The notes under the pieces: generated by a model
Database searches by the model: none
The model's input: only the letters and a program-made list of their open reading frames with translations
What the model was told of the DNA's origin: nothing
NCBI GenBank assembly: GCA_015039365.1
Contig: WION01000362.1
Coordinates: forward strand, 1-53,316
Length of the DNA stretch: 53,316 bases
From: Amanita rubescens
Lineage: Eukaryota > Basidiomycota > Agaricomycetes > Agaricales > Amanitaceae
Reading direction: 5' to 3'
Shown here: positions 1 to 8,766 of the stretch, piece by piece
Numbering within the stretch: the first letter of the stretch is position 1
Layout of the letters: every line of letters begins with the position of its first letter
Position numbers and translations under genes: made by a program

Positions 1-622
1 GGCCTCAATACTTTGCAGTTGGCTGTACTATTATGATCTGTTTTGAACCCAGCAGGTGGGTACTCCATCAAAAGGCATAACTGTTTCTGGTTTGCTTGTG
101 CAGTGAGGGAAATATTGCAGGACCATGATCTCTTTCCAAATCACCAGGTGGGTAACAGTGCTATGGTGGCTATTCTACAGGCCTGGAGCCTGCCTTGGGG
201 TTCATCTAGGAATCCCAACAGCCAACAAGATCCAACAGGTTCAAAATTGATATACAGCCTATTTTTCACAAATTGGAAACCCAATCATCTAGGCATTTGT
301 ACATGTACATCTTCTATGATCTCACTCCTGTTTTCTCATCACCAGTCATTCAGGTCAGCTTATTCCCATACCCCATACAAGTCCCCCAACATCCAGTCCA
401 CACTTGTCTATGTTCCTTCTATAGAACCAACACATTTCTTCAAACTCAAACTTTCATCTTTTGGATTCTTCCTAGCAGCCATTTATGTACATGACTGTAT
501 CATTCCTTAACATGATACTCTACCAATGTGTAACGGGCACCACTGTCTGTCACTAGTCACAGCAATTACCCAATATTAAATTTCATTAGCACAACTTGAG
601 AGATTTACTATAAAACTCACAG
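1..622. repeat. CpG-depleted old repeat, left flank of the retrotransposon
   Basis: This stretch has almost no CG dinucleotides but many TG and CA, unlike the CpG-rich genes elsewhere and the retroelement beside it. That is the usual mark of a long-methylated repeat. A 155-codon plus-strand frame (43-510) has no recognisable domain and low-complexity composition, so I do not call it a gene. The same CpG-poor texture resumes at 8772 on the far side of the element. Both sides therefore look like one older repeat split by the insertion. Identity of the repeat is unknown. Confidence 0.5.
618..622. other. Target-site duplication, left copy (CACAG)
   Basis: CACAG directly precedes the TG of the 5' LTR and is repeated at 8767-8771 directly after the CA of the 3' LTR. 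A 5-bp duplication is normal for Ty3/Gypsy integrases. A perfect copy fits a recent insertion that has not recombined. Confidence 0.9.
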
Positions 623-1073
623 TGTTACAACACGGTACGGACTCCCGCATTATGCTTACATGATACGTCGGACATGTTTATTTCTTTATGCATACCTTAC
701 TCGTCGTCCCCCTTATGCTCGATTCATACGGACTAACTCGTTTCCTTACTTATACCATTCCTTGTTCCACATATGACGCCGTCCTTATACCTATTCTCGT
801 ACTTACCTTTATACATTAATTAGTACGTCTCATTGTACTTACTAGTATAAGTACCGCTTGTATTCTAGAGTCGAACCCTAAGTTCGACTTAGCTGTTTAT
901 TGTCGTCTGGCAATATAACTGTACTCTTAACTCATCTACCACAATCGTCCTCAGATCCTAAGTCAACGCCTTGACTTAGTATTGAACTTATAATCTTAAC
1001 GTTTGACTTAAGACTTGTAATCGTGACTAGAGTTGCCGCTGCAACTTAAGTTGAGATTAACGAGTTCGTAACA
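623..1073 (+). repeat. 5' LTR (451 bp)
   Basis: It starts TGTTACAACACGG and ends CGAGTTCGTAACA, matching 8316-8766 at all but one position by eye. If transcription starts at 879, U3 would be 623-878 and R plus U5 879-1073. The distal part is rich in small palindromes, such as CAACTTAAGTTG at 1042-1053. It also has an 8-bp stem with a 5-base loop, AGTCGAAC (869-876) against GTTCGACT (882-889). Confidence 0.97.
846..879 (+). promoter_or_regulatory. Putative LTR TATA motif and RNA start
   Basis: TATAA lies at 846-850. The sequence at 879-891 is the exact partner of the putative primer-binding site. In self-priming elements that partner is the 5' end of the RNA, so a start near 879 is predicted, 33 bases below the TATA motif, which is a normal spacing. 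Start and motif are inferred from sequence only. Confidence 0.5.
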
Positions 1074-1075
1074 AT

Positions 1076-1088
1076 TAAGTCGAACTTA
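1076..1088 (+). other. Putative self-primer binding site
   Basis: TAAGTCGAACTTA begins two bases after the 5' LTR. It is the exact 13-base reverse complement of TAAGTTCGACTTA at 879-891 inside the LTR. In Tf1/sushi-group elements the first bases of the RNA fold back onto such a site and prime minus-strand synthesis instead of a tRNA. I did not test tRNA 3' ends exhaustively, so a tRNA primer is not excluded. Confidence 0.6.
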
Positions 1089-1164
1089 TCAATAAGCCTG
1101 AACATCGATTCATTGGCATTTGATAACACACACTTCGACGAACTTCCGGAAAGCCAGCCCGTAG

Positions 1165-1602
1165 GTTACTGGCCACGTTGTCAAAACGGATTGGAGAGCT
1201 CCACCAAATAGAGCTACACGAGATCGTAAAGGGAACTACGTTCTTGACGGATACTACGTCAGACTAAACGGTGCAAAACGAATCTGGGAAGATACAGGAG
1301 GGAATCCAGTAAAAGAACAAGAATTCTGGATACCACAAAAAGAAACTAGACCTCCGAACGAATCATACTATTACTTCGCAGATCTATATCTTCAGGAACA
1401 ACACATCAGATTCGATCACCTCACAGAACGTTGGATAGCATCCGAAACACAAGACTTTGTCCCTAATGAATACTTCAACACCCCTACTTGGATAAAAGGG
1501 ACTGTTGATGCTCTACCAGGAAAACTTGAGACCGAAAACTCTCCTTTCCATACAGACAACTACAAAAGGCAAAAAGAAAGCAAATTTTGGCCTAAACAAT
1601 AG
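1165..1602 (+). other. ATG-less open frame upstream of gag
   Basis: From 1165, just after an in-frame TAG at 1162, to the TAG at 1600-1602 there is an open frame of 145 codons with no ATG. Its translation looks like real protein, with aromatic-rich motifs such as LDGYYVRLNG and DLYLQEQHIRFDHLTERW. It overlaps the start of gag (open from 1496) in the frame one base behind. It could be the true N-terminus of Gag joined by a +1 shift or an intron, a non-AUG-initiated product, or a frame broken by one indel. No domain was recognised. Confidence 0.45.
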
Positions 1603-2908
1603 TGAATCCGAGAAAGAAGAAGAAACAGATCAAAAACCCGATCTATCTCTTGATTTTCTCAGTGACCTTTCAGTTGGAACGACACCAACACCTGCCCAAC
1701 AACCGACCAATCCCGAACCAGGTCCTTCGAATCCTAAAGAAGAAAAGGACGAAGAAGACCTGTTTGACTCTGACAGAATCGAAGTAGACGAACCTAAACC
1801 CGATCCAACTCCACCACGCAGAGATCCATCACCCCCACCATCACCAAGAATGTCTGGAGGAAGTACAGACCCTATACCCAATCCACGAACCCCTAGTCTC
1901 ATCGGAGATCTCCCTGAATTTAAAGGGAAGCGAAAGGATGCCAATACGTTCATAGAAGATATCGAAATCTTCTTTGACATGAATCCTGAACGGATGAATA
2001 CAGACCGTTTAAAGATCCTTGCTGCCCTGAACAAGATCTCAGATGGAGCTAGACAGTGGAAAAAGAATAAACTAGCGGAGTTACGAAAATCACGCACTAC
2101 CGTTGAAGGAGGCGTCACAAGACCCGCTTTATTCGATGACTGGGAAGCATTCAAACTATCATTCTTGACAGATTGGGGAGAAGTTGATCCAAGCGGAAAT
2201 GCATACACGAAAATTCTCAATCTACAGAACAGATCGTCCATGAAAGGAAAGAAACAGATGACCTTGCCTAATTACGTCAATCAATTCAAAGAACAAATCA
2301 CGAAAGCAGGAATCGAAGGAGAAGCAGCATTCCATATGTTCGGAAAAGGACTTACAGCACCCGAGTTCGAAAAAGCAATGCTCATGAACCCAAAAACATT
2401 ACAAGATTGGTACGACATTGCTATCAAACTCGACAACATCCGAACCCGTTCATACGCTTATTCCCCCCGATCTGGAAATGGTCATTCATCATCCTCTCAT
2501 AACGACGAATCATGGGCTATGCAGATCGATCATAAATTTCTAGAACAAGAAGAAGACCCAGAACTAGAACTTATGATCAGATCTATGTCCAAAGAAGAAA
2601 GAGAACGCTACATCAAAGACGGTTTATGTTTTATCTGCGGAATCAAAGGACACATGTCAGGGCAATGCCCGAAGAAGAAAAGAAACAAAGGGAAAGGCCG
2701 ATTTAAAGGAGGGAAGAAAAGAGGATTCACGCCCAAACGTCACATTCGAGCCACATCAAATGATGGTGACGGAAATTGGGAAGAAGAAGAAGTCCGAGAG
2801 TCTAAACCAAATTACACCAAGAACATCCGAGCGCTGATGAAAGGGATGTCAACCGACGAAAAGAATGATCTATTACTATCTCTTGCCGATGATAACGAGG
2901 ATTTTTGA
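1508..2908 (+). CDS. gag: Retrotransposon Gag (capsid/nucleocapsid)
   Basis: This is the structural protein that packages the element RNA. An acidic, proline-rich N-terminus comes first. A helical capsid-like middle follows, with DLPEFKGKRKDANTFIEDIE around residue 140 in the style of fungal retrotransposon gag proteins. A CCHC zinc knuckle (CX2CX4HX4C, CFICGIKGHMSGQC) sits near residue 374, followed by a Lys/Arg-rich tail. The first ATG after the upstream stop is 1508. The ATG-less frame at 1165-1602 suggests the natural N-terminus may be longer. The stop (TGA at 2906-2908) precedes the first pol ATG by 11 bases. Confidence 0.9.
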   Translation: MLYQENLRPKTLLSIQTTTKGKKKANFGLNNSESEKEEETDQKPDLSLDFLSDLSVGTTPTPAQQPTNPEPGPSNPKEEKDEEDLFDSDRIEVDEPKPDPTPPRRDPSPPPSPRMSGGSTDPIPNPRTPSLIGDLPEFKGKRKDANTFIEDIEIFFDMNPERMNTDRLKILAALNKISDGARQWKKNKLAELRKSRTTVEGGVTRPALFDDWEAFKLSFLTDWGEVDPSGNAYTKILNLQNRSSMKGKKQMTLPNYVNQFKEQITKAGIEGEAAFHMFGKGLTAPEFEKAMLMNPKTLQDWYDIAIKLDNIRTRSYAYSPRSGNGHSSSSHNDESWAMQIDHKFLEQEEDPELELMIRSMSKEERERYIKDGLCFICGIKGHMSGQCPKKKRNKGKGRFKGGKKRGFTPKRHIRATSNDGDGNWEEEEVRESKPNYTKNIRALMKGMSTDEKNDLLLSLADDNEDF

Positions 2909-2919
2909 CAGTGGGACTC

Positions 2920-5900
2920 ATGACAGTGGATGAAGTCTCAGACACACCAGATTCAACTCTCGATATATCTCATGTAACAGTACAGTCTATTTCGAAACGA
3001 AGAATATCTGTCCCTATCAAAGTTGAAACTGAAAACAACACTGAAAACCTCGTTGCCCTTGTCGACTGCGGAGCCGAAGGGATATTTATCGACAAAAGGA
3101 TAGCACACAAATGGAGAAAACGAAAAACTCTACGACCAATTAGAGTTTATAACGTCGATGGCACCATAAACAAAGAAGGAGAAATTGATGAACAATGTCT
3201 AATCACCTTCGAAATGAACGGAAAACGCATGACTGAATGGTTTTACGTATCAGCAATAGGAAAACAAACGGTTATACTGGGGCTTCCTTGGTTAGAGAAG
3301 CATAACCCTGACGTAAATTGGAGAGAAAAGACTCTAGAGTTCCGAGACTCTGAACAGGACAAAATCAAGGCATCACTTCGGAGCATCTGTCAACAAATTG
3401 ACAGAATAGCTATGCCTGAATGGGAAGAAAATCTCGTCATCGGATATTTGATGTCACACAAAGGATCACAGACGACAGATCACAGATGGAACACGCATAC
3501 ATTTGAGGATATAGGAAGCTGGTCAGAAGACGAATACGACCAAGTAACTATCGCACGATATACACCAGCTCAACAAATGGAACACAAATACCATCAAACA
3601 GAGGAGGTTTACACGCTCCCTCCTGAATACTCGGCATGGAAAGATGTATTCGAGAAAAAAGCAAGTGAACGATTCCCAGAAAGCCGATCTTGGGATCACC
3701 AGATAGAACTTCGCGATGATTTCATACCAAAAAGAGGAAAAATCTATCCCTTATCTCCGAAACAGCAGAACACACTGGATGAATGGATCAAAGAACATGT
3801 TGAAAAAGGCTACATCAGACCATCGAAATCGCCGCAGGCATCACCTTTCTTCTTTGTAGAGAAGAAAGAAGCACAAAAACTACGACCCTGCCAAGACTAT
3901 CGATATTTGAACGAATACACTAAACCAAACGCATATCCATTACCCCTTATCTCCGATCTTATGATCAAACTCAAAGATTCGGAATACTTTACGAAATTGG
4001 ACATCCGTTGGGGATATAATAACGTTCAAATCAAAGAATCTGACAGATGGAAAGCCGCCTTTATCACCAATCGAGGTTTATTTGAACCTAACGTCATGTT
4101 CTTTGGATTACGAAATTCACCAGCAACGTTCCAAGCTATGATGGACGATTATTTCAGGGATTTTACAGAAAAAGGATGGCTCGTCATCTACATGGATGAC
4201 ATGCTAATACACGCGCGCACTAAAGAAGAACTCGAGATTCGAACAAAACAAGTACTTGAACGATTACAGAAACACGATCTTTACCTCAAGCTTGAAAAGT
4301 GTAAATTCGCTGCCAAAGAAGTTGATTTTCTAGGCACCGTCATATCCAAAAATACAATAAAAATGGACCCGATCAAACTTGCCGGAATCAGGGACTGGCC
4401 AACCCCTTCTACCGTTAAACAGGTTAGATCCTTTTTAGGATTCGGAAATTACTATCGAAGGTTTATTTTCGGATTCGCCCATCTTGCACGACCCCTACAC
4501 GACCTAACAAAGAAAAACAAATTATGGACATGGACCGCAGAATGCCAAGTCGCATTTGATCTATTAAAAGAACGCTTCACATCCGCGCCTGTCTTAATGA
4601 TGCCCGACGTTAACAAACCTTTCATTCTACAAACGGACGCATCAGACCGCGCTATCGGAGCAGTTCTTATGCAGAAAGATGACAATGGCGACTTACACCC
4701 ATGCGGATACCTATCCCACGCTTTAACACCGACTGAAACACGATGGCAAATCTACGACCGAGAGTTATTCGCCATTTACTACGCTCTTTACAACGAATGG
4801 AGATACCTGCTTGAAGGAGCAGAACACCCTGTCATTATTCATTGCGACCACAAGAACCTACTGTACTATCGAGAACCACAACGTCTTACAAACCGCCAAG
4901 CACGATGGTGGAACGACTTGTCTCGATTTAATATTAAATTAACGCATGTTCCTGGAGCAAAACTAATAATAGCGGATGCTTTATCCCGCCGACCCGATCA
5001 TATGACAAAAGATGAACCAGAAGAGTTAATAACAATGCTCCCAAAAGAACTCTTTGTCCGTACGATCGCCGAAGATCTCCGTGACAGAGCAATAGAAATA
5101 ACTGTCAAAGATGAATTCGCTCAATCAATCAAGAAATGCCTAAAAGAAAAAGGAACACCGCCTTTACGAACAGCCCTTTCTGATTGGACCCTCGACAACG
5201 AATTAATCCTATACAAAGGGAAATCTTTTATCCCTCCTGACACCGATCTTCACCGAGATATTATTAGAGATTTTCATGAATCACCAACAAGCGGACACCC
5301 CGGTTTCTTCAAAACACTAGCCTTATTAAAGGAATATTACTGGTGGCCATTAATGTCTAAAATGGTTAAACAGTTTATTGACGGATGCACGGCATGTCAA
5401 CAAATGAAATCAAATACTCACCCTACCGCCGCACCCTTGATGCCAATCAAGTCTCACGCACACCGACCCTTCCAACAAATAACCATGGATTTCATAACCG
5501 ACTTACCTATAAGCGACGGTTTTGATTCTATCTTTATCGTGGTCGATCAAGGACTTACAAAGGGAGTAATTCTCATGCCTTGTAATAAAACTATCACCGC
5601 CGACGAAACCGCCGACCTCTACATTCGGAATGTATTCAAAAATTTCGGTTTACCCGACATCATGATCTCCGACCGAGGACCACAGTTCGCATCACACGTT
5701 TTCAACGGCATAATGGACTCATTAAAAATCAAACATAAAATGAGTACCGCCTTCCATCCACAAACTGATGGACAAACGGAGCGATATAACGCCGAATTAG
5801 AAGCTTATCTCCGAATATTCTGTGCCTATGAACCAGATACTTGGAACAAGATGATACCAATAGCACAATTCGCGCATAATTCACGCACTCATGAAGCGTT

Positions 5901-6516
5901 GAAACAATCACCCTTTCAATTGATGTATGGAACATCCCCGGTTGCACTTCCCCTTGTCTCAAATAAGACAAATACACCAACCGCCGACAACCGCATCAAC
6001 TCTCTGTTCCGCGCACGAGAAGAAGCACTCGCCGCACATGATCTAGCACGAGCTAAGATGATGGAAAGAACAACGAGAAAGACTAAACCGTTCAAAGTCA
6101 ATGACAAAGTATGGTTAGAATCTAGGAACCTGAAGATTCCTTATCAGAGTAGAAAGCTCGCACCTAAACGAGAAGGTCCCTTTTCCATCAAAGAAGTCTT
6201 AGGACCAGTGACATATCGTCTCACGCTACCAAGACAATGGAAAATTCATAACGTATTCCACGCCGCCTTACTAACGCCGTTCAAAGAAACTTCCTTTCAC
6301 GGAATAACGGAAACAAGGCCTCCTCCCGATCTAATCGAAGGAGAACAAGAATACGAAGTAGAAGCACTGCTTGCACATCGCAAGTTTAGAGGGAAATTAC
6401 AATTCCTAGTAAAGTGGAAAGGCTATGACACCAGCGAAAACACATGGGAACCAGAAAATAACTTGACGCATATGGAAGACCTCCTTCTAGAATATAAAAG
6501 ACGAAGGAAACTCTGA
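2920..6516 (+). CDS. pol: Retrotransposon Pol: protease-RT-RNase H-integrase-chromodomain
   Basis: Numbering follows the frame from 2905. The protease active site is ALVDCGAEG near residue 54, with Cys where Ser or Thr is usual. The reverse transcriptase palm carries YMDDM near 429. RNase H shows QTDASDRAIGAVL, a YDRELFAI motif, HCDHKN and ADALSR. Integrase has an HHCC finger (FHESPTSGHPG then CTACQQ) and the DDE triad (MDFITDLP, ISDRGPQF, HPQTDGQTERYNAE). A GPY/F-like module follows, and then a chromodomain (YEVEALLAHRKF...LVKWKGYD...TWEPENNL) from about 1146. The frame is -1 relative to gag. ATG 2920 is 11 bases after the gag stop, so reinitiation or a shift is needed. The frame is also open from 2905 without an ATG. 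Confidence 0.95.
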   Translation: MTVDEVSDTPDSTLDISHVTVQSISKRRISVPIKVETENNTENLVALVDCGAEGIFIDKRIAHKWRKRKTLRPIRVYNVDGTINKEGEIDEQCLITFEMNGKRMTEWFYVSAIGKQTVILGLPWLEKHNPDVNWREKTLEFRDSEQDKIKASLRSICQQIDRIAMPEWEENLVIGYLMSHKGSQTTDHRWNTHTFEDIGSWSEDEYDQVTIARYTPAQQMEHKYHQTEEVYTLPPEYSAWKDVFEKKASERFPESRSWDHQIELRDDFIPKRGKIYPLSPKQQNTLDEWIKEHVEKGYIRPSKSPQASPFFFVEKKEAQKLRPCQDYRYLNEYTKPNAYPLPLISDLMIKLKDSEYFTKLDIRWGYNNVQIKESDRWKAAFITNRGLFEPNVMFFGLRNSPATFQAMMDDYFRDFTEKGWLVIYMDDMLIHARTKEELEIRTKQVLERLQKHDLYLKLEKCKFAAKEVDFLGTVISKNTIKMDPIKLAGIRDWPTPSTVKQVRSFLGFGNYYRRFIFGFAHLARPLHDLTKKNKLWTWTAECQVAFDLLKERFTSAPVLMMPDVNKPFILQTDASDRAIGAVLMQKDDNGDLHPCGYLSHALTPTETRWQIYDRELFAIYYALYNEWRYLLEGAEHPVIIHCDHKNLLYYREPQRLTNRQARWWNDLSRFNIKLTHVPGAKLIIADALSRRPDHMTKDEPEELITMLPKELFVRTIAEDLRDRAIEITVKDEFAQSIKKCLKEKGTPPLRTALSDWTLDNELILYKGKSFIPPDTDLHRDIIRDFHESPTSGHPGFFKTLALLKEYYWWPLMSKMVKQFIDGCTACQQMKSNTHPTAAPLMPIKSHAHRPFQQITMDFITDLPISDGFDSIFIVVDQGLTKGVILMPCNKTITADETADLYIRNVFKNFGLPDIMISDRGPQFASHVFNGIMDSLKIKHKMSTAFHPQTDGQTERYNAELEAYLRIFCAYEPDTWNKMIPIAQFAHNSRTHEALKQSPFQLMYGTSPVALPLVSNKTNTPTADNRINSLFRAREEALAAHDLARAKMMERTTRKTKPFKVNDKVWLESRNLKIPYQSRKLAPKREGPFSIKEVLGPVTYRLTLPRQWKIHNVFHAALLTPFKETSFHGITETRPPPDLIEGEQEYEVEALLAHRKFRGKLQFLVKWKGYDTSENTWEPENNLTHMEDLLLEYKRRRKL

Positions 6517-6517
6517 A

Positions 6518-8275
6518 ATGTCATTCACATACCAAGTTATTATGCAAAATGGAAACGACACCACCGACGCCGCTCAGCACTTCCCCTGGTCTGAATTCTA
6601 CGCTGGAGAGAACACCGACACCCGACTCACCACTCTCACTGAACCCCACCGACCTCGACTCGTTCTTAATACCACCGACACCGACGAAGAAGACATTGAC
6701 CCGAACGACTTCGTTGATGTTCCCTACAGATCTTCCGATCAGACCTCGTCGCAAACGATCCCGGTCACTCCCACCGAAACCCAGGAAATCCATCACGGAA
6801 CATCAGAAACTCTGGCTGTACCTGGACGAATTACGGAAGATCGCAATAGCCGACCGATCCCACCTAGAAACGCTGAAGACATTAGCGTTACCTTACATAG
6901 AGAGACGGTACTTGCCGGTCACGCTTCGACTCAACCTCATAACGAATCTATTCGAGGCAACGACCAGAGTCACGGTACAGATGGGACTAACCGCGATATG
7001 GCTGGCTCCATCATACGAACCACCCCCGATCTCTATCTCAGTTATCACGGAATTACTACTTACACCAAGGTTAGAGACCGCGTCACTCTGATCTGTAACG
7101 CCGCTAGACTACAAGTCGACGTCTTTGACCAAGAAAGGATAGCTCGAGTCTGGCGACTTCTCATGGATTTCCGAACCGCCACTACCCTTGCCGGTCAAGC
7201 CCGAGATCAGTACAACTATCATTGTGCCGATTTAATCGAAACGTTTGTAAACGTTACGTCACTATACTGGGAAGACATTCATCCGAAAGGAGGAAACCTA
7301 GATCAATTGGCAATAGATCTATTACGACGACTTCTCACAGCTGACATCGAACGTTACATCATCCTTGCTATAGAAAGCATTGACGATCAAAGGTTTGGAC
7401 TAAAAATACAACCTCACGATCAGAATAACCGCATCGCTGTCAACCATTGGTTTCGCGCTACCGAAGCTACACCCGACCGACACCGAGCAACTAGATGCAT
7501 TATGGAGACAGATCGTAAATCGAGAGAAATCTGGTGCCTCACCGGAAAGATCCGAGACCTCTTGTCCAGTATCCAAGGAGATACAGAATGGACTACAGCC
7601 GAATTCGCAGATGGAGTTCCCTTGCATCAACTCACTAGCGACCACATTGCGCAGATCAATAATGCGATCAGCGATCTCGATCTTCATCGCCGAATCCGTA
7701 CAACAGGCGATCTCATTGAGGAAGAACCGAAACGAGATAAGAAGGCTCCTCCTCCTCCTCGATCCGCATCACCCCCAACCACCACCGTTATTCGCCACGG
7801 AGTCTGGAATATTCCTGTCCCCACTGCTCGACGAAACGACACTCCGCCTTCTCGACGACCTACGACCCGCAGTATGACAAATGCCGCCAATCAACGCCCC
7901 CACCGTTACAACCGCTGCATTCACTGCCGAGGAAAGCATGCCTCTGAGGATCACCATATCGCTACTACAATTCCTCCTATGTCTACTCTACCTCCACGCG
8001 CTCCCACGCGCCGACGCGATTCGACGCCCGGTCCTTCCACTAAGAAGAAAGGACGTTCTCGAACTACCACAGATGCCGCCTATACCCCCGCTTCCACTAG
8101 CCGCCGCCCTCATCAGCCGAAGAAGAAGGGAAAAAAGAAGGCACACCACGCGTCACAATGTCAGGCATGCGTCAACGGACGACAGTGCGACGGAGCTGAC
8201 GACGATGCCTGCGATCTTTACGGCGACTACGGCTATCAGCACGACGACGACGCCATGCACAACATGAACACCTGA
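6518..8275 (+). CDS. Third retrotransposon ORF, unknown function
   Basis: A 585-residue frame starts one base after the pol stop (TGA, A, ATG) and ends 40 bases before the 3' LTR, so it belongs to the element. Residues from about 185 to 410 look helical and globular. The C-terminal third is Pro/Arg/Lys-rich and basic. It has a small cysteine/histidine cluster (CIHCRGKHASEDHH, CX2CX3HX4H) and a second cysteine group near the end. I see no signal peptide or membrane segment, so an envelope role is unlikely. A nucleic-acid-binding accessory protein is a guess. Typical fungal chromoviruses end after the chromodomain, so this ORF is unusual. Confidence 0.75.
   Translation: MSFTYQVIMQNGNDTTDAAQHFPWSEFYAGENTDTRLTTLTEPHRPRLVLNTTDTDEEDIDPNDFVDVPYRSSDQTSSQTIPVTPTETQEIHHGTSETLAVPGRITEDRNSRPIPPRNAEDISVTLHRETVLAGHASTQPHNESIRGNDQSHGTDGTNRDMAGSIIRTTPDLYLSYHGITTYTKVRDRVTLICNAARLQVDVFDQERIARVWRLLMDFRTATTLAGQARDQYNYHCADLIETFVNVTSLYWEDIHPKGGNLDQLAIDLLRRLLTADIERYIILAIESIDDQRFGLKIQPHDQNNRIAVNHWFRATEATPDRHRATRCIMETDRKSREIWCLTGKIRDLLSSIQGDTEWTTAEFADGVPLHQLTSDHIAQINNAISDLDLHRRIRTTGDLIEEEPKRDKKAPPPPRSASPPTTTVIRHGVWNIPVPTARRNDTPPSRRPTTRSMTNAANQRPHRYNRCIHCRGKHASEDHHIATTIPPMSTLPPRAPTRRRDSTPGPSTKKKGRSRTTTDAAYTPASTSRRPHQPKKKGKKKAHHASQCQACVNGRQCDGADDDACDLYGDYGYQHDDDAMHNMNT
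6549..7091 (+). other. Second long open frame overlapping ORF3
   Basis: A 180-codon frame with an ATG at 6549 lies +1 relative to ORF3 and overlaps its first third. Its last 100 residues read as amphipathic helical protein (for example TEHQKLWLYLDELRKIAI and LPYIERRYLPVTLRLNLI). The ORF3 frame opposite is polar and low in hydrophobics over the same bases. This may be true dual coding. Alternatively it is the original N-terminus, with one frameshift near 7060-7090 separating it from the rest of ORF3. I cannot decide by eye. Confidence 0.4.
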
Positions 8276-8302
8276 ACGTTTTGTTGTTGCGGTCAACAAC
8301 GT

Positions 8303-8311
8303 AGGGGAGAG
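8303..8311 (+). other. Polypurine tract
   Basis: The purine run AGGGGAGAG ends four bases before the TG of the 3' LTR (8316), the expected place for the plus-strand primer of a retrotransposon. It is short and is called from position and composition only. Confidence 0.6.
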
Positions 8312-8315
8312 CTAG

Positions 8316-8766
8316 TGTTACAACATGGTACGGACTCCCGCATTATGCTTACATGATACGTCGGACATGTTTATTTCTTTATGCATACCTTACTCGTCGT
8401 CCCCCTTATGCTCGATTCATACGGACTAACTCGTTTCCTTACTTATACCATTCCTTGTTCCACATATGACGCCGTCCTTATACCTATTCTCGTACTTACC
8501 TTTATACATTAATTAGTACGTCTCATTGTACTTACTAGTATAAGTACCGCTTGTATTCTAGAGTCGAACCCTAAGTTCGACTTAGCTGTTTATTGTCGTC
8601 TGGCAATATAACTGTACTCTTAACTCATCTACCACAATCGTCCTCAGATCCTAAGTCAACGCCTTGACTTAGTATTGAACTTATAATCTTAACGTTTGAC
8701 TTAAGACTTGTAATCGTGACTAGAGTTGCCGCTGCAACTTAAGTTGAGATTAACGAGTTCGTAACA
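8316..8766 (+). repeat. 3' LTR (451 bp)
   Basis: It is the same length as the 5' LTR, and the only difference I found is T at 8326 where the 5' LTR has C at 633. It ends in GTAACA and is followed by the CACAG target duplication at 8767-8771. Confidence 0.97.

Larger units (their letters stand above)
623..8766 (+). mobile_element. Full-length Ty3/Gypsy chromovirus LTR retrotransposon
   Basis: The 8144-bp element is bounded by two 451-bp direct repeats and a 5-bp target duplication. LTR ends are TGTTAC...GTAACA, a 6-bp inverted repeat. The order is gag with a CCHC knuckle, then pol with protease, reverse transcriptase, RNase H, integrase and a C-terminal chromodomain, then a third ORF before the 3' LTR. 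That pol order and the chromodomain define a chromovirus. I see one LTR mismatch, at 633 versus 8326. With intact gag and pol frames this points to a very recent, possibly active copy. The possible self-priming site is described separately. Confidence 0.96.

Noticed and set aside
43..510. 155-codon frame as a real gene
   Set aside because: It lies in CpG-eroded repeat DNA, has no domain or splice logic, and its composition matches simple translation of TG/CA-rich sequence.
869..889. LTR stem-loop as a tRNA-like or terminator structure
   Set aside because: It lacks tRNA arms and box A/B sequences; the pairing is better explained by the self-primer site.
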